A DNA stretch of 64,000 nucleotides from Undaria pinnatifida (lineage: Eukaryota > Sar > Phaeophyceae > Laminariales > Alariaceae). Below, piece after piece: positions 10,682-20,068 of the stretch; position 1 is the first letter of the stretch; every line of letters begins with the position of its first letter. The notes under the pieces were generated by a model. That model saw only the letters and a program-made list of their open reading frames with translations. It made no database searches and was not told the origin of the DNA. The position numbers and the translations under genes are program-made. The stretch spans positions 11,967,022 through 12,031,021 of the forward strand of contig JABAKD010000004.1 in assembly GCA_012845835.1 (NCBI GenBank), in the 5' to 3' direction.

Positions 10682-10902
10682 GAGTGGATACCCGCGGCCA
10701 TAGGAGGTCAGTTTGCACATTGGATCTTTTAACTTGTGCGCCTTCTTCCGTACCGTGCGTTTTTAGGCGGGAAAGCGTAGTATTTCCCGGACGAATTTTG
10801 ATTTCATTTGTTTTTGCGGATCTTCCTACGGCTCCAGCACCTTTGTGTGACCACGGACTCTAGATTTTCGACAAGAGTTGATGTGAGAAAACAACAACAA
10901 CA
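10682..10902 (+). mobile_element. SINE-B copy 1
   Basis: Family B as named here: head GAGTGGATACCCGCGGCC, a body with TTTTTAGGCGGGAAAGCG and TATTTCCCGGACGAATTTTG, the tail motif GACCACGGACTCTAG, then GAGTTGATGTGAGAAAA and (CAA)n. Copies: 24158-24390 (+) and 37122-37236 (-). The head differs from SINE-A but the tail is alike. It directly abuts the truncated 5' side of a - strand SINE-A. Confidence 0.75.
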
Positions 10903-11336
10903 TACAATTGGTCACTACTGGTTGTGATCCACCACCTATATAGTACCAGCCAGGGTACACGGTACATACTACATGAAATGTGAATATCAGTACGTATCCG
11001 TATGCAACTATAGCTTACGCTGCCGGAGTAATAACGGGGACCGCCGATAGGGACAGCTCACGCTATTGCTATCGCTACAGTGGGAACCGAAGGACACGCC
11101 AGCTAGCGCTGGATCGCGAATGCAATTGAGGTGAATCGACCCATGACGAGTATGGAAGTACTTGAAAGTTTGGTGAGCTTTAGTTTTCCCCATCCGCCGG
11201 AGAAAAAACACAAACAAAAACAAATTGGTGCTGTATTTGGGATATATCTGGTATATACGCCGTATGTATTAGCGGCCAACAACGCCGCCCGCTCAATGGA
11301 GCGAGCCCAAGACCTTGATTCCGGCCGCCAGCGGCA
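10903..11336. other. no gene recognised
   Basis: Spacer. A motif around CCCCATCCGCCGGAG (11186-11205) recurs in inverted orientation near 57080 and in a weaker form near 11990, which suggests a small old dispersed repeat. No coding domain. Confidence 0.3.
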
Positions 11337-11631
11337 TTTTTTTTTCATTTTTTTTCTCACACTTTTACTTTCCAGCTTCTGGACAAGCCGTGGTCACAGG
11401 TGTCGTCCCTTCTCCCCCCTGGTTCTTGCCTTCCACTTTTATCGCGCATAGGGTTCAGCAGTCCCACTGCTCGTCGATTTTTCATCGAGTGTTGCTAACC
11501 CACGCTCTCGCGCTTTCCGACACAAGAGAAAGTCCCAACGAATTTATACGAGTATGCACTCGGCGGGGCTCGAACTCACGAAACTGACCTATACCAGGCT
11601 CGAGGATAACGTGATACGCCACCGGGGCGGC
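11337..11631 (-). mobile_element. SINE-C copy 1 (tRNA-headed)
   Basis: Read on the - strand it starts GCCGCCCCGGTGG (11631-11619). It has a box-B-like GAGTTCGAGCCCC (11577-11565), a body with AGAGCGTGGGTTAGCA, a tail region CCTGTGACCACGG similar to SINE-A and -B, and an A-rich end near 11340. The head matches 13143 and 35577. The tRNA-like head implies RNA polymerase III transcription (family knowledge). This copy is diverged. Confidence 0.6.
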
Positions 11632-12790
11632 ATATATAAAAATCAAGAACAACAACAACATTGTTGAAGTAACGGAAAGGTTGCACTCAACAATATTGAT
11701 TGTTTTATAGCGGCATGTCGTAAAATACGAAACCAGAAGGAAACACCAATACATAATCCGCGCCCAGAAATGGCATGATGCTAGACTATATTATTAATCT
11801 ATAGAGTACGAGGAAAATAAGATACAATACCTCAACCATTCCATCCCACCGCAAGCTGCCAGAACCCAACACTCCCCTACATCCATCATCGCCACCATGG
11901 TTGTTGTGGTTGTTGTACAGCTAGTCACCACGACTAAGAGCCCAACGATACGCAACTTTGTATTAAATAATTTATTTTTTCATTCTCCGGTGGATGGGGA
12001 CACAAACTCACCACACTTCCACGTATTTTCATACGCGTCGTGCAACACACTATCAATCATCGTACGTAGTCGTAGTCATTATTTTGAAAATAAATGTAAA
12101 TGAGATAATGCCACCACACCAATCACCTCGCGGATCGTAAAGACACACCGTTCGAACACCTCACCAACAACAACTCGCTTCCGAAGGAAACCCTGCCAAC
12201 GACGACCAAAAAAGTCATCCCACGGTAGGGGTTGCAGTTGTATGACTGCGCCAAAATGTTCCTGGGCGATTGTGTTCCTCATGTGAGGAACTGCCGGTCG
12301 ATGAAGAAATTTCATAATTTCACGAGTACGATTTATTTTAGGACTACGGCATAGAAACTTGGTCGGGTTGTGCGACCGAATACCTTCGGAGTAATTTTTC
12401 AGGTGAGATATTGAGTTGTACATTGTCATGTGAGGAGCTCAGGGACTGATCTGATGACGCTACACTCATACGACGCCTACCGTGGGATGGCTCAACAAAA
12501 GCTCGCCACCCGACAATAAATATCAAACACGCCCGCTACTACTACCCGTCTCGCAAAGGACGCAATCTCACACAGCAGTAGTATTAGTATTACAAGCACA
12601 GACCACACGCACACCCAACACACACAGTAGACTAGTGCTACTAATACGTGTTGAATATTTTTAAACGCGCCCCCCCAGACCGTCGGTGTGCTGGAAATAA
12701 CCCATCCCCACTCTATTAATAATAAACAAAGAGCACGAAGTGTTTGCTTTTGTTGTACTTAACACCAAGTTTTTTATTCGATTAAACAAC
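11632..12790. other. no gene recognised
   Basis: A (CAA)n stretch at about 11646-11660 borders SINE-C copy 1. The rest is AT-rich to mixed sequence with only short frames. No domain, RNA gene or repeat partner was recognised in the window. Confidence 0.35.
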
Positions 12791-12799
12791 AGAAAGCAG

Positions 12800-13135
12800 C
12801 ACTACTATCAGTAGTAGTAGTTGTAGTAGAAGTAGTAGTAGCAGTAGTAGTGGTAGTAGCAGCAGTAGTAGTGGTAGAAGTAGTAGTTGTTGTTGTTGTA
12901 GCAGCAGAAGTAGCAGCAGTAGTAACGAAATTAACTTCAGGAGAATTCGCAGTATACTCGTAGTCTATTAACAACGTGGTAGTTAGTAGTGGTATTAATA
13001 GTGGTGGAGGGTTGTTTGTAGTGTGTGGTATACCGTAGCAGCAGTGGTGGTGGTAGTGGTAACAACAACAGCGTAACAAATAGTTGTAACAATAGTAAGA
13101 AGTAGTAGTAGCAAGTAGTAGTAGCAGTAGTAGGG
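12800..13135. repeat. (AGT)n/(GTA)n trinucleotide-rich region
   Basis: Interrupted AGT, GTT and AGC triplets at 12800-12925 and again at 13097-13133, separated by GTGGTAGT-rich sequence. It produces poly-Thr, poly-Leu and Tyr-rich frames on the - strand that are not genes. The second block directly precedes SINE-C copy 2. Confidence 0.9.
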
Positions 13136-13142
13136 GCAGTAA

Positions 13143-13640
13143 GCCGGTCGCCCCGGTGGTCTATCTAGTAGCAGTGGTTGCCCTCGAATGCTACTATTCA
13201 TAATGGCGTTGCAACTTGTCTGTGTGTGGTCTTCTTGAGTTCGATTCCCGATTCCCACCCTCATGGAAAGATTTTGAATTTAGTCAACTTTTTTTTTTTC
13301 TTCTAGATCCTCCCGGAGATCCGGGTAAAAAAATCTTTAGCTCCATACACTTTCGTTTGAGTACGTCAACGTTTTTAGTTGCAAATATTATTCAAAAGCA
13401 AGGATCAACTACTAACTTTTGAGAGCGCCTAGCAGCGTGGGTAGGCACGTTTCGACGCGCGTCGACTTGGGAAGAAAATCTTAAAATATTCTCGCGATAA
13501 AGATAAACGCACGTACCGTCGTAGCAATGGGAGGGGCGAGGAGGGCCCGCTATGTGACCCCGGATCTGAGTTACTACTCTGTGAGGGAGAGCGAGAGAAG
13601 AGCGAGCACAATAAATGAGACGAAGATGAAAAATAAAGTA
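13143..13640 (+). mobile_element. SINE-C copy 2 (tRNA-headed)
   Basis: Starts GCCGGTCGCCCCGGTGG, with box-B-like GAGTTCGATTCCC at 13237-13249. The body matches copy 3 (35577-35955): GAGCGCCTAGCAGCGTGGGT, then GGAGGGCCCGCTAT, then GACCCCGGATCTGAGTTA, with an A-rich end near 13630. The GTGACCCCGGATCTGA stretch corresponds in position to the shared GTGACCACGGACTTGA tail motif of SINE-A. Confidence 0.75.
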
Positions 13641-13663
13641 AGTGGAGGGTTAGTCTATTCTAG

Positions 13664-14374
13664 TGTTAAGATACGGCCTCGAAAGGCCTGCAAGTATCCG
13701 AATTTGAGATAATTTGGATGGGTTTCGTATGATAAGTTTGGCGTTTTATACTCGGGAAAGTTAGGAAGTAGATCAGAGGCACGTGCCTCCGATCTCAGAA
13801 GCTATTCCGGGTCTCTAAACACTTCCTCCCCTAGCGGGGCTGTACGTGTTGCAACCTTCTATCCCGGGTATTTGTCGTTTCCTCGTCTAACCCCCCGCCT
13901 TGCCGATGGCCCGCGGGAGGTTTTTCGCATGACTTCTCCCTTGTGTTAGCGCCTGTGTTCCCCTCCATATCGACGAGGGCTCGCCTCGCCATAGTACCTT
14001 TTCTGTGGTTGGTTTGCCGTAGAGCCTTCCCTGCCCTCCCCGCCACACCGGCGGCATGCGGCAGATTCTAGAGCCGTTTCTGCACCCCCCCGCCACACCG
14101 GCGGCATGCGGCAGGTTTTTGATGGGTGACTATTGCCTTGTTGTAGGGTCTACGTTTCTTTCTACTGCTTTTCTTCGCGTGTTCCTGGCTCCATAGCCAG
14201 ACGGTTAGAGGTGTGGGAGTGGGTTTTGAGGAGCCGCATCTTCGACTCATGGTCTAGTTCGTAGAACCGGAGTTTCCCCGAATCTCCCATATTTCTGCAT
14301 ATGCGACTCATCAGGGTGGGCTAGTGTTAAGATACGGCCTCGAAAGGCCTGAACGTATCCGAATTTGAGATCAT
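13664..14374 (+). mobile_element. fragments of an LTR family (two 5' ends), broken by LTR-RT-1
   Basis: Two starts, TGTTAAGATACGGCCTCG at 13664 and 14325, each preceded by CTAG. The first continues for about 145 bp in parallel with the LTR at 37593-37874 (opposite strand there). The second stops after 50 bp, where the 5' LTR of LTR-RT-1 begins. Between them (13810-14320) is GC-rich DNA with a short duplication (GCCACACCGGCGGCATGCGG at about 14040 and 14092). Possibly a small element with two LTRs whose second LTR was hit, but this is not proven. Confidence 0.6.
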
Positions 14375-15041
14375 TGTGGTGAGATTGGGTTTCAGCACAA
14401 TTGCGAGGCAGTTGGGAGTTCGGGACTGGGGGATGGGTCAGTCTCCAGTAAGCAGACCATGGCCACCGGGGGCCACATGGAGACTGACGCAGGCCGGCCA
14501 GATGCGGTAAGAGAAGCTAACGTGTACTGCCGTAAGACTACTGCTGTAGGACCAGACACAGGAGTAGAGATGACTTCGTAGCGTAGCGTAAAAGACCACT
14601 TCGAGGGACATACTGGTAGGCAATCATAGCAGCCATCGCACAGGAACATACTGCTGTAGTTGAGTGATGATTGAGTGCAGACGTAGGCAGATATTTGGGG
14701 AGCTGCTCGAGCCCCATTACTTGAGTGCTTGCAAAGCGTATGAAAAGTGCTAGCAATAGCTGACAGCGGGGAGATCATTCTGTCAATCATCGTACGGGAA
14801 CATAGTAGTAGATCGTCCCGAGCAGACGGGCGTAGATAGTGGGGAGCGACACGAGCCCCACCACTTCACTGCTCGGTTTTCGCCTTGTTTCCCACCAGGC
14901 TGAGGATAATAAAACACTTTTTCCACTTATTTCATCCCCTTGAACCGGACCACTGCCTACGTCTTTCCGAACCAACTAAACATCTGAAGGCATCCCCATC
15001 AGTCTCAAGGGCGAAGGAGACTACTAAGGTCTCTTATCCTA
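14375..15041 (+). repeat. 5' LTR of LTR-RT-1
   Basis: 667 bp from TGTGGTGAGATTGGG to CTTATCCTA, equal in length to the 3' LTR. Promoter elements were not resolved. The last bases are uncertain because the usual CA end is absent. Confidence 0.85.
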
Positions 15042-15045
15042 CGAG

Positions 15046-15063
15046 TGGCGTCGACGGCAGGAC
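15046..15063 (+). promoter_or_regulatory. primer binding site, Ser-tRNA type
   Basis: TGGCGTCGACGGCAGGAC lies 4 nt after the LTR. Its complement reads as a tRNA 3' end: nt 59-60 GT, T-stem CCTGC (C61 conserved), acceptor CGTCGAC, discriminator G, CCA, as in Ser tRNAs. The next base is A where T is expected opposite A58; complementarity then stops, so this is an ordinary 18-nt PBS. Confidence 0.7.
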
Positions 15064-15112
15064 AAGACTAGCTCGCGTCCACCAGGAAGCTTGGGAGAAC
15101 AGCAGGAAGAAG

Positions 15113-15544
15113 ATGGGTCCGAAAAAGTCAGGTGAACAAGAGGGAGTGAGGAGGGAGGGTTCGGTGGGCGCGAGCTCACAGGCGAACCCCGTACGGCGCT
15201 CGCAGCGTGTAGGCCAGGATCAAGCTAGGGCAGCACGTGCGACGGGTGCTGGTGCGACCGATGCACTCACCGGTGGGGGGGCTAGTAGCTCTTCCACCAC
15301 CGCGGTGAAGGAGGAGGACCCCGCTTTGAGCAACAGAGGGCCGCGGGCAGGTCACGGTAGCCCCGCACTCCCTAAGAGTGGTCCGCGGGAGGACGAGCTT
15401 CAGGTTCCAAGTGCAGGCGGCCCGGTGGTTCCTCCGAACGTAGCTGTGGCGTTTCCGTACCCCGCGCTCTCTACGAGCGGGCCGAGGGTTGAGCGGACTC
15501 CCGTGAGGGAGAGAGCGGGCATAGGAGACACGCACCGTGTCTGA
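15113..15544 (+). pseudogene. gag-like N-terminal frame of LTR-RT-1
   Basis: Starts at the ATG in AAGATGGG and encodes a basic, Gly/Ser/Pro-rich protein (MGPKKSGEQEG at the start), low in hydrophobic residues, with imperfect internal repeats (ALSNRGPRAG, ALPKSGPRED, ALSTSGPRVE). It ends at a TGA at 15542-15544. Gag identity rests on position after the PBS. No capsid fold or zinc knuckle is seen here. The repeat GAGCGGGCCG continues beyond the stop near 15700, so the frame was once longer. Confidence 0.4.
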
Positions 15545-17052
15545 AGCGGGTCCGAGTCCCCACACCGACATGCATGATGATATTGACGTGGGCGGGGGGG
15601 TTGGCCAGGTCTCAGGCTGACGATGTTTTTTTTTACGTGTAGGCGGCCCGATGGTGCCTCCAAGGGAGCTGTTTTCGTACCTGGCGCTCTCTTCGAGCGG
15701 GCCGACGGTTGGGCGGATCTCTTCGAGGGAAAAGGAGGGTAGATAGGAGACATCCACGGTGTCTGAGGCAGGTTCGAATCACTAAATTCAACGTGTATGA
15801 TGACACGGATGTGGAGGAAGTTCGGTGAAAACGCGCGCTAACGATGTTCCTTTCCATCCCTCCTCGCCCATGCCTGCTGCTGTTGCCCACCCCGGTCGCA
15901 CGTATGCAGCTGCCGTTGGCAAAGCCGCTGAGAACACTATTTGAGAGGGTCGGAAGCCAGCAGCGACAACCCCTCCCCAGCAGGGAAAGCCAAAAGGGAC
16001 GGGAAGGAGACCAAGGACGGCGTGGGCGCCGGGGTACCGACGATCCCGTCCTTAGCTGATACAGACGGCAGCAATGATGACAACAAGGTACGGAACTTCC
16101 TTGGAATATGAGTTGGGCACACTCTACGAGAGTGTCCCAGGTATATTCGAATATTTGCCTACACGTACTGCATCTAGTAATAGAGGACAGCAAAGAGGAC
16201 GGGAAAAGGCGCAAACAACTTGGACTTTGAGTTGGATATACTCTACAACAGTCTACAGCAGTTATATTAATTGGGTAAAAACCCGGTGTGAGCTGATGTC
16301 CTTCGAAGACGATTGGGAGTGTCTGGGGTAGCACCGCGGGATCCGGGAGGTTGCGTAGTTATGCTGCAAGCCGGTAGAGCGACCGTTATCCCCCAAAACG
16401 AGAGCTGTCGAGCGCGTAGAAGCAGCTGAGGAAGCGGCGGTAAGTGACCTGACCTGACGGCAGCAGCACCGCCCGTTGTTTTGTCACTCGTATTCGGATA
16501 CAGGTGAACCCGGATCAAAGGAGACCGGAATCGGAGGGGTGGCCCTCCAACCGTCGCAGGATGCACGGAAGAGTTCGGCAGGAATCGTGGTGCACAACAC
16601 GGTTCCAGGCCAGGAGGCAGGATGCGATCTGCCTATAAGCGGTAAGAGTGGGGGTGTAGTCGGTAGTCGTCTCTCCGGAGCGAGCGGAAGTAATTACCCC
16701 GCCGTCCGATTGCGCGCAGTCAACATGGTACCATCACTTTGCACAAGCTACGCCGCTTATGGTAGAGAAGCGAGCGGGCTAGGCCGTCCGGACAGTATAC
16801 GGACTCGGGATAAGCTACCGAGAAAATCACTAGTTCGTAGCAACGAGAAATCGTTGAGTGTGTTGGAGAGTGGTCAAACCATATATGAGTCACTGCACCA
16901 CGCCAACGGGGTCATGAGCGGGCCCGCTTCAGTTGATCACTCGAAGTCAGAGATAACCCCCCACAGGTAGTAATTTTAGAGCTCGGGGAGGTTGGAATCG
17001 GGGAGCGACATCTGGCCCACCTAGCAAAGATCGCGGGTTTTCCCCGCCGACA
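15545..17052 (+). other. decayed gag region of LTR-RT-1
   Basis: Collinear with gag in a gypsy element but with no long frame matching a known capsid. A 164-residue frame at 16476-16970 is Ser/Gly-rich with no recognised domain. Confidence 0.4.
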
Positions 17053-20026
17053 GTGGCAAATCATACACTGAACGGTAACGGTAAAGGTGGCAACACCCGG
17101 AGGAAAGTACAGCACTCACGAGTGAAACAATGTACAAACGTAGATATTATGCCGACCATATTTGAGCGAGATGAATGTGTTGATGTATCCAACACGACCT
17201 CAAATGCACTGAGCCATAATAGTAGTAGTCGTGTTCAGAGCGGAGATTTTTCGAACACGCCAGGTATGCCGGACAGCATATATGTACTCGAGCCCCAGCA
17301 TGATAACGAGCATCCCGCTGTCTTCCCACCGTGCCAGGTGGATATCGCAACCGGAGAGCGGGCGGACTACCTGCCGGAGTTCACGCGAGCGGTTGGAGTA
17401 AAGCCGGACAGGCGGCGACACACGGCTCGAGCGCACATCTTCGGGGGATCCAAGACCACGCGGACGCATGCCTGCACAGTACTACTGGACACCGGGAGCC
17501 CGTCCACCTTTATTCAAAGCAAGGTATGGGAGCGCATGCTGGCGTGTGGGTCTGCGTCACAGAATGGGTGGTCAAAGACACCAGAAAGGAAATGGGGGTA
17601 TCCCACTGATCACATCCAGCAGAGTACGGCTAAACATACAGATGGGAGGGGAGGGGGGAATCGTCTCGGGGGGGGGGCGCGTGCCGACGGTTTGCTTGGC
17701 GGTGCATGCGCACGTAGTACCCGACGACGCCATGACGCACGCTATATTAATCGGACGTGATGGATGGGCGGATTTCCCGATACGAAAGTACGTGGACATC
17801 AATGAAAACGAAACAGTGTTAACATTTACCGCGCGCGAACAGAGGAAGGCCGAAAATGCCCAACGTTATTCAGATTGGGTCAACAATGCAGTCGGGCTAG
17901 TAGAACCCAGCAGTAGCACGGCCGTTGTTGCCCGCTTTGCGGGAAAGCGGAGCAGAATTCCAAACGCTGTGGCATGGGTTAAAATCGATATCACTAATAC
18001 AGACGGCTCGAAGGCGGCCGACGGGATGTATTACATACGATTCAACAAAGGCTGGTTACCCCAGGAAGCAGTAGTTGGGGCCGGCACCTCAGAAATTCCT
18101 TTCAGCCATACGGGAGATCAACCCTGTTTAATGCAGCCGGGCATGAAACTGGGAACAGGGGGCGCGCCCCTGATAAAAAGTGACCTAGCCAAAGCGCAGT
18201 TCATTACCACACCTCTAGAAACGGTCAATGCGGTGGACGCGGCCAATAGGGCACCTGAAGCACCTCGCGAGCCCCCTAAAGCAGTGCTAGAAGCCTTAGA
18301 CGAGAAGCAACGCGCATCTTTCATACGTCTGTGGAAACGGGTGCCACCACACTTGCACGACATTCAGTTCGATTTTGATAAGGCGTTATGGACGGAGGCC
18401 GATATCGATACTCTCGGAGACCTGCTGTGTACATACGAACATCGTTTCTCGCGTCACAGTACAGACCTAGGTCACGTCACCGTAGATCCATTCCACATAC
18501 TACTGAAGAACGATGCACGGCCATTCAAGCAGCGACCATACCGCCACTCTCCGGTACTGGCGGCAAAGGTGCAAACTGAAATCGACAAACTAGTCTTAGC
18601 CGGAATCCTACGCCGGTCGTATTCGAACTGGAGCTCCCCATTAGTCGTAATTTCGAAATCGGACGGCAGGATTAGGATAACGTGCAACTACAAGCGGCTC
18701 AACAAACAATCAGTTATACCGGTCTTGCCGTTGCCAACGGTAGATGACCTACTAGCTGATCTCGGTGGTGCCCAGGTTTTAAGTACGATGGACCTGGTCA
18801 GCGGTTTTTTTCAGTGCTCCATACACGAAGACTCAATCCCCCTGACTGCTGTATGCACTCAATCCGGAAACTGGGAGTGGACAGTTATGCCGATGGGACT
18901 TGCGTCTAGCCCAGGGTGGTTTCAGTCTATCATGCTCCGCGTGTGCGAGGGTTTGGAGCGGGTACGTTTATTCGTTGATGACATCGTCTGCTTTTCCAAA
19001 AATGGGGGTGAACATGTCAACGATCTCCGGCAGTTCTTGGAACGACTCACTAGTTTTAACTTGAAACTAGCACCAAAGAAGGCGCACCTCGGGGTCAAAG
19101 TGGTGAGGTTTTTAGGCCACCGGATAACAGCCGAAGGACTCGCGCCAGATAAAGTAGAAGCATTACTGAAAATGCCGATGCCTACTAACGTCAGTCAGCT
19201 GCGCTCACTGATGGGAGCAGTGAGTTACTACAGGAACTTTTTGCCAAAAATGGCCGCGGAAACGAAAACGCTGAATGCACTACTGAAGAAGGGGGCCCGT
19301 TTTGAGTTCACAGCGGAACACACTCAGATCGTGCAGACCTTGCTAGAAGAACTATCGAGCCCCAGAGTCTTGGCTTTTCCAGACTTTCCCGCGGCAATCT
19401 CAGGGGACCGGCCGTTCAAATTAATCACAGACGCGTCAGTGTACGGGCTGGGCGCCGTGGTCGAGCAGGAGCGGCGGGATGGCACGACACGCCCGATCTG
19501 TTTCCTAAGCCGAGCAACGCTTCCCAACGAAAAAAATTGGAGCGCGACAGAACTTGAGTGTGCCGCCATAGTATGGGCCGTGAAGAAAAACCGGCAACTG
19601 TTCTACGGTATACCATTCGTCGTAATAAGCGACCACCAACCGTTAAAGAACCTTGAGAGCCTCGCAACGAAAGTTAACCGCGTAAAACGGTTGTATGACT
19701 TCTTGAGTGCATACACGTACAAGCTGGTGTACCGACCAGGGAAATTGAACGGGAACGCGGACCTCATGTCTAGACTGCCGTTGCCGGCATCAGAAGACGC
19801 ACTCGACGCTAAGCTACGCCTGACTGACCCCACGGACATTGACGTTTACTTTATAGGTGCCAGCGGAGTGCAGCCTCGGTTACGGGGACGGGCGGGAACA
19901 CTCTTGGGTGGGCTGGCAATGCCGACGGGCGACCATTCTGAGGGGGGGGAGAAGGAACATCGACCGGCGCCACCAACCACGGACAAGCAGGCGCGACTGT
20001 CGTGGCAGCGGCTACAGAGGGACTGA
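17053..20026 (+). pseudogene. protease, RT and RNase H of LTR-RT-1
   Basis: Aspartic protease: active-site VLLDTGSPSTFIQS in one frame at 17479-17520, the closing AILIGRDGW in the next frame at about 17737, so a frameshift near 17570 breaks it. RT then reads in one frame: FHILLKNDARPFKQRPYR, SSPLVVISKSDGRIR, STMDLVSGFFQ, FVDDIVCFSK (catalytic Asp pair, about residue 503 of the frame opening at 17468), VRFLGHRI. RNase H: ITDASVYGLGAVVEQ, the Glu in SATELECAAIVWA, and VISDHQPLKNL. It ends at a TGA (20024-20026) before integrase. RT and RNase H are intact, so this is the best preserved part of the element. Confidence 0.9.
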
Positions 20027-20068
20027 AAATGCAAGCAAAACCAGACGAGACCACCGGAGGGTCCGCGA

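Noticed and set aside
12774-13079. Poly-Thr/Ser protein on the - strand
   Set aside because: Product of the trinucleotide repeat.
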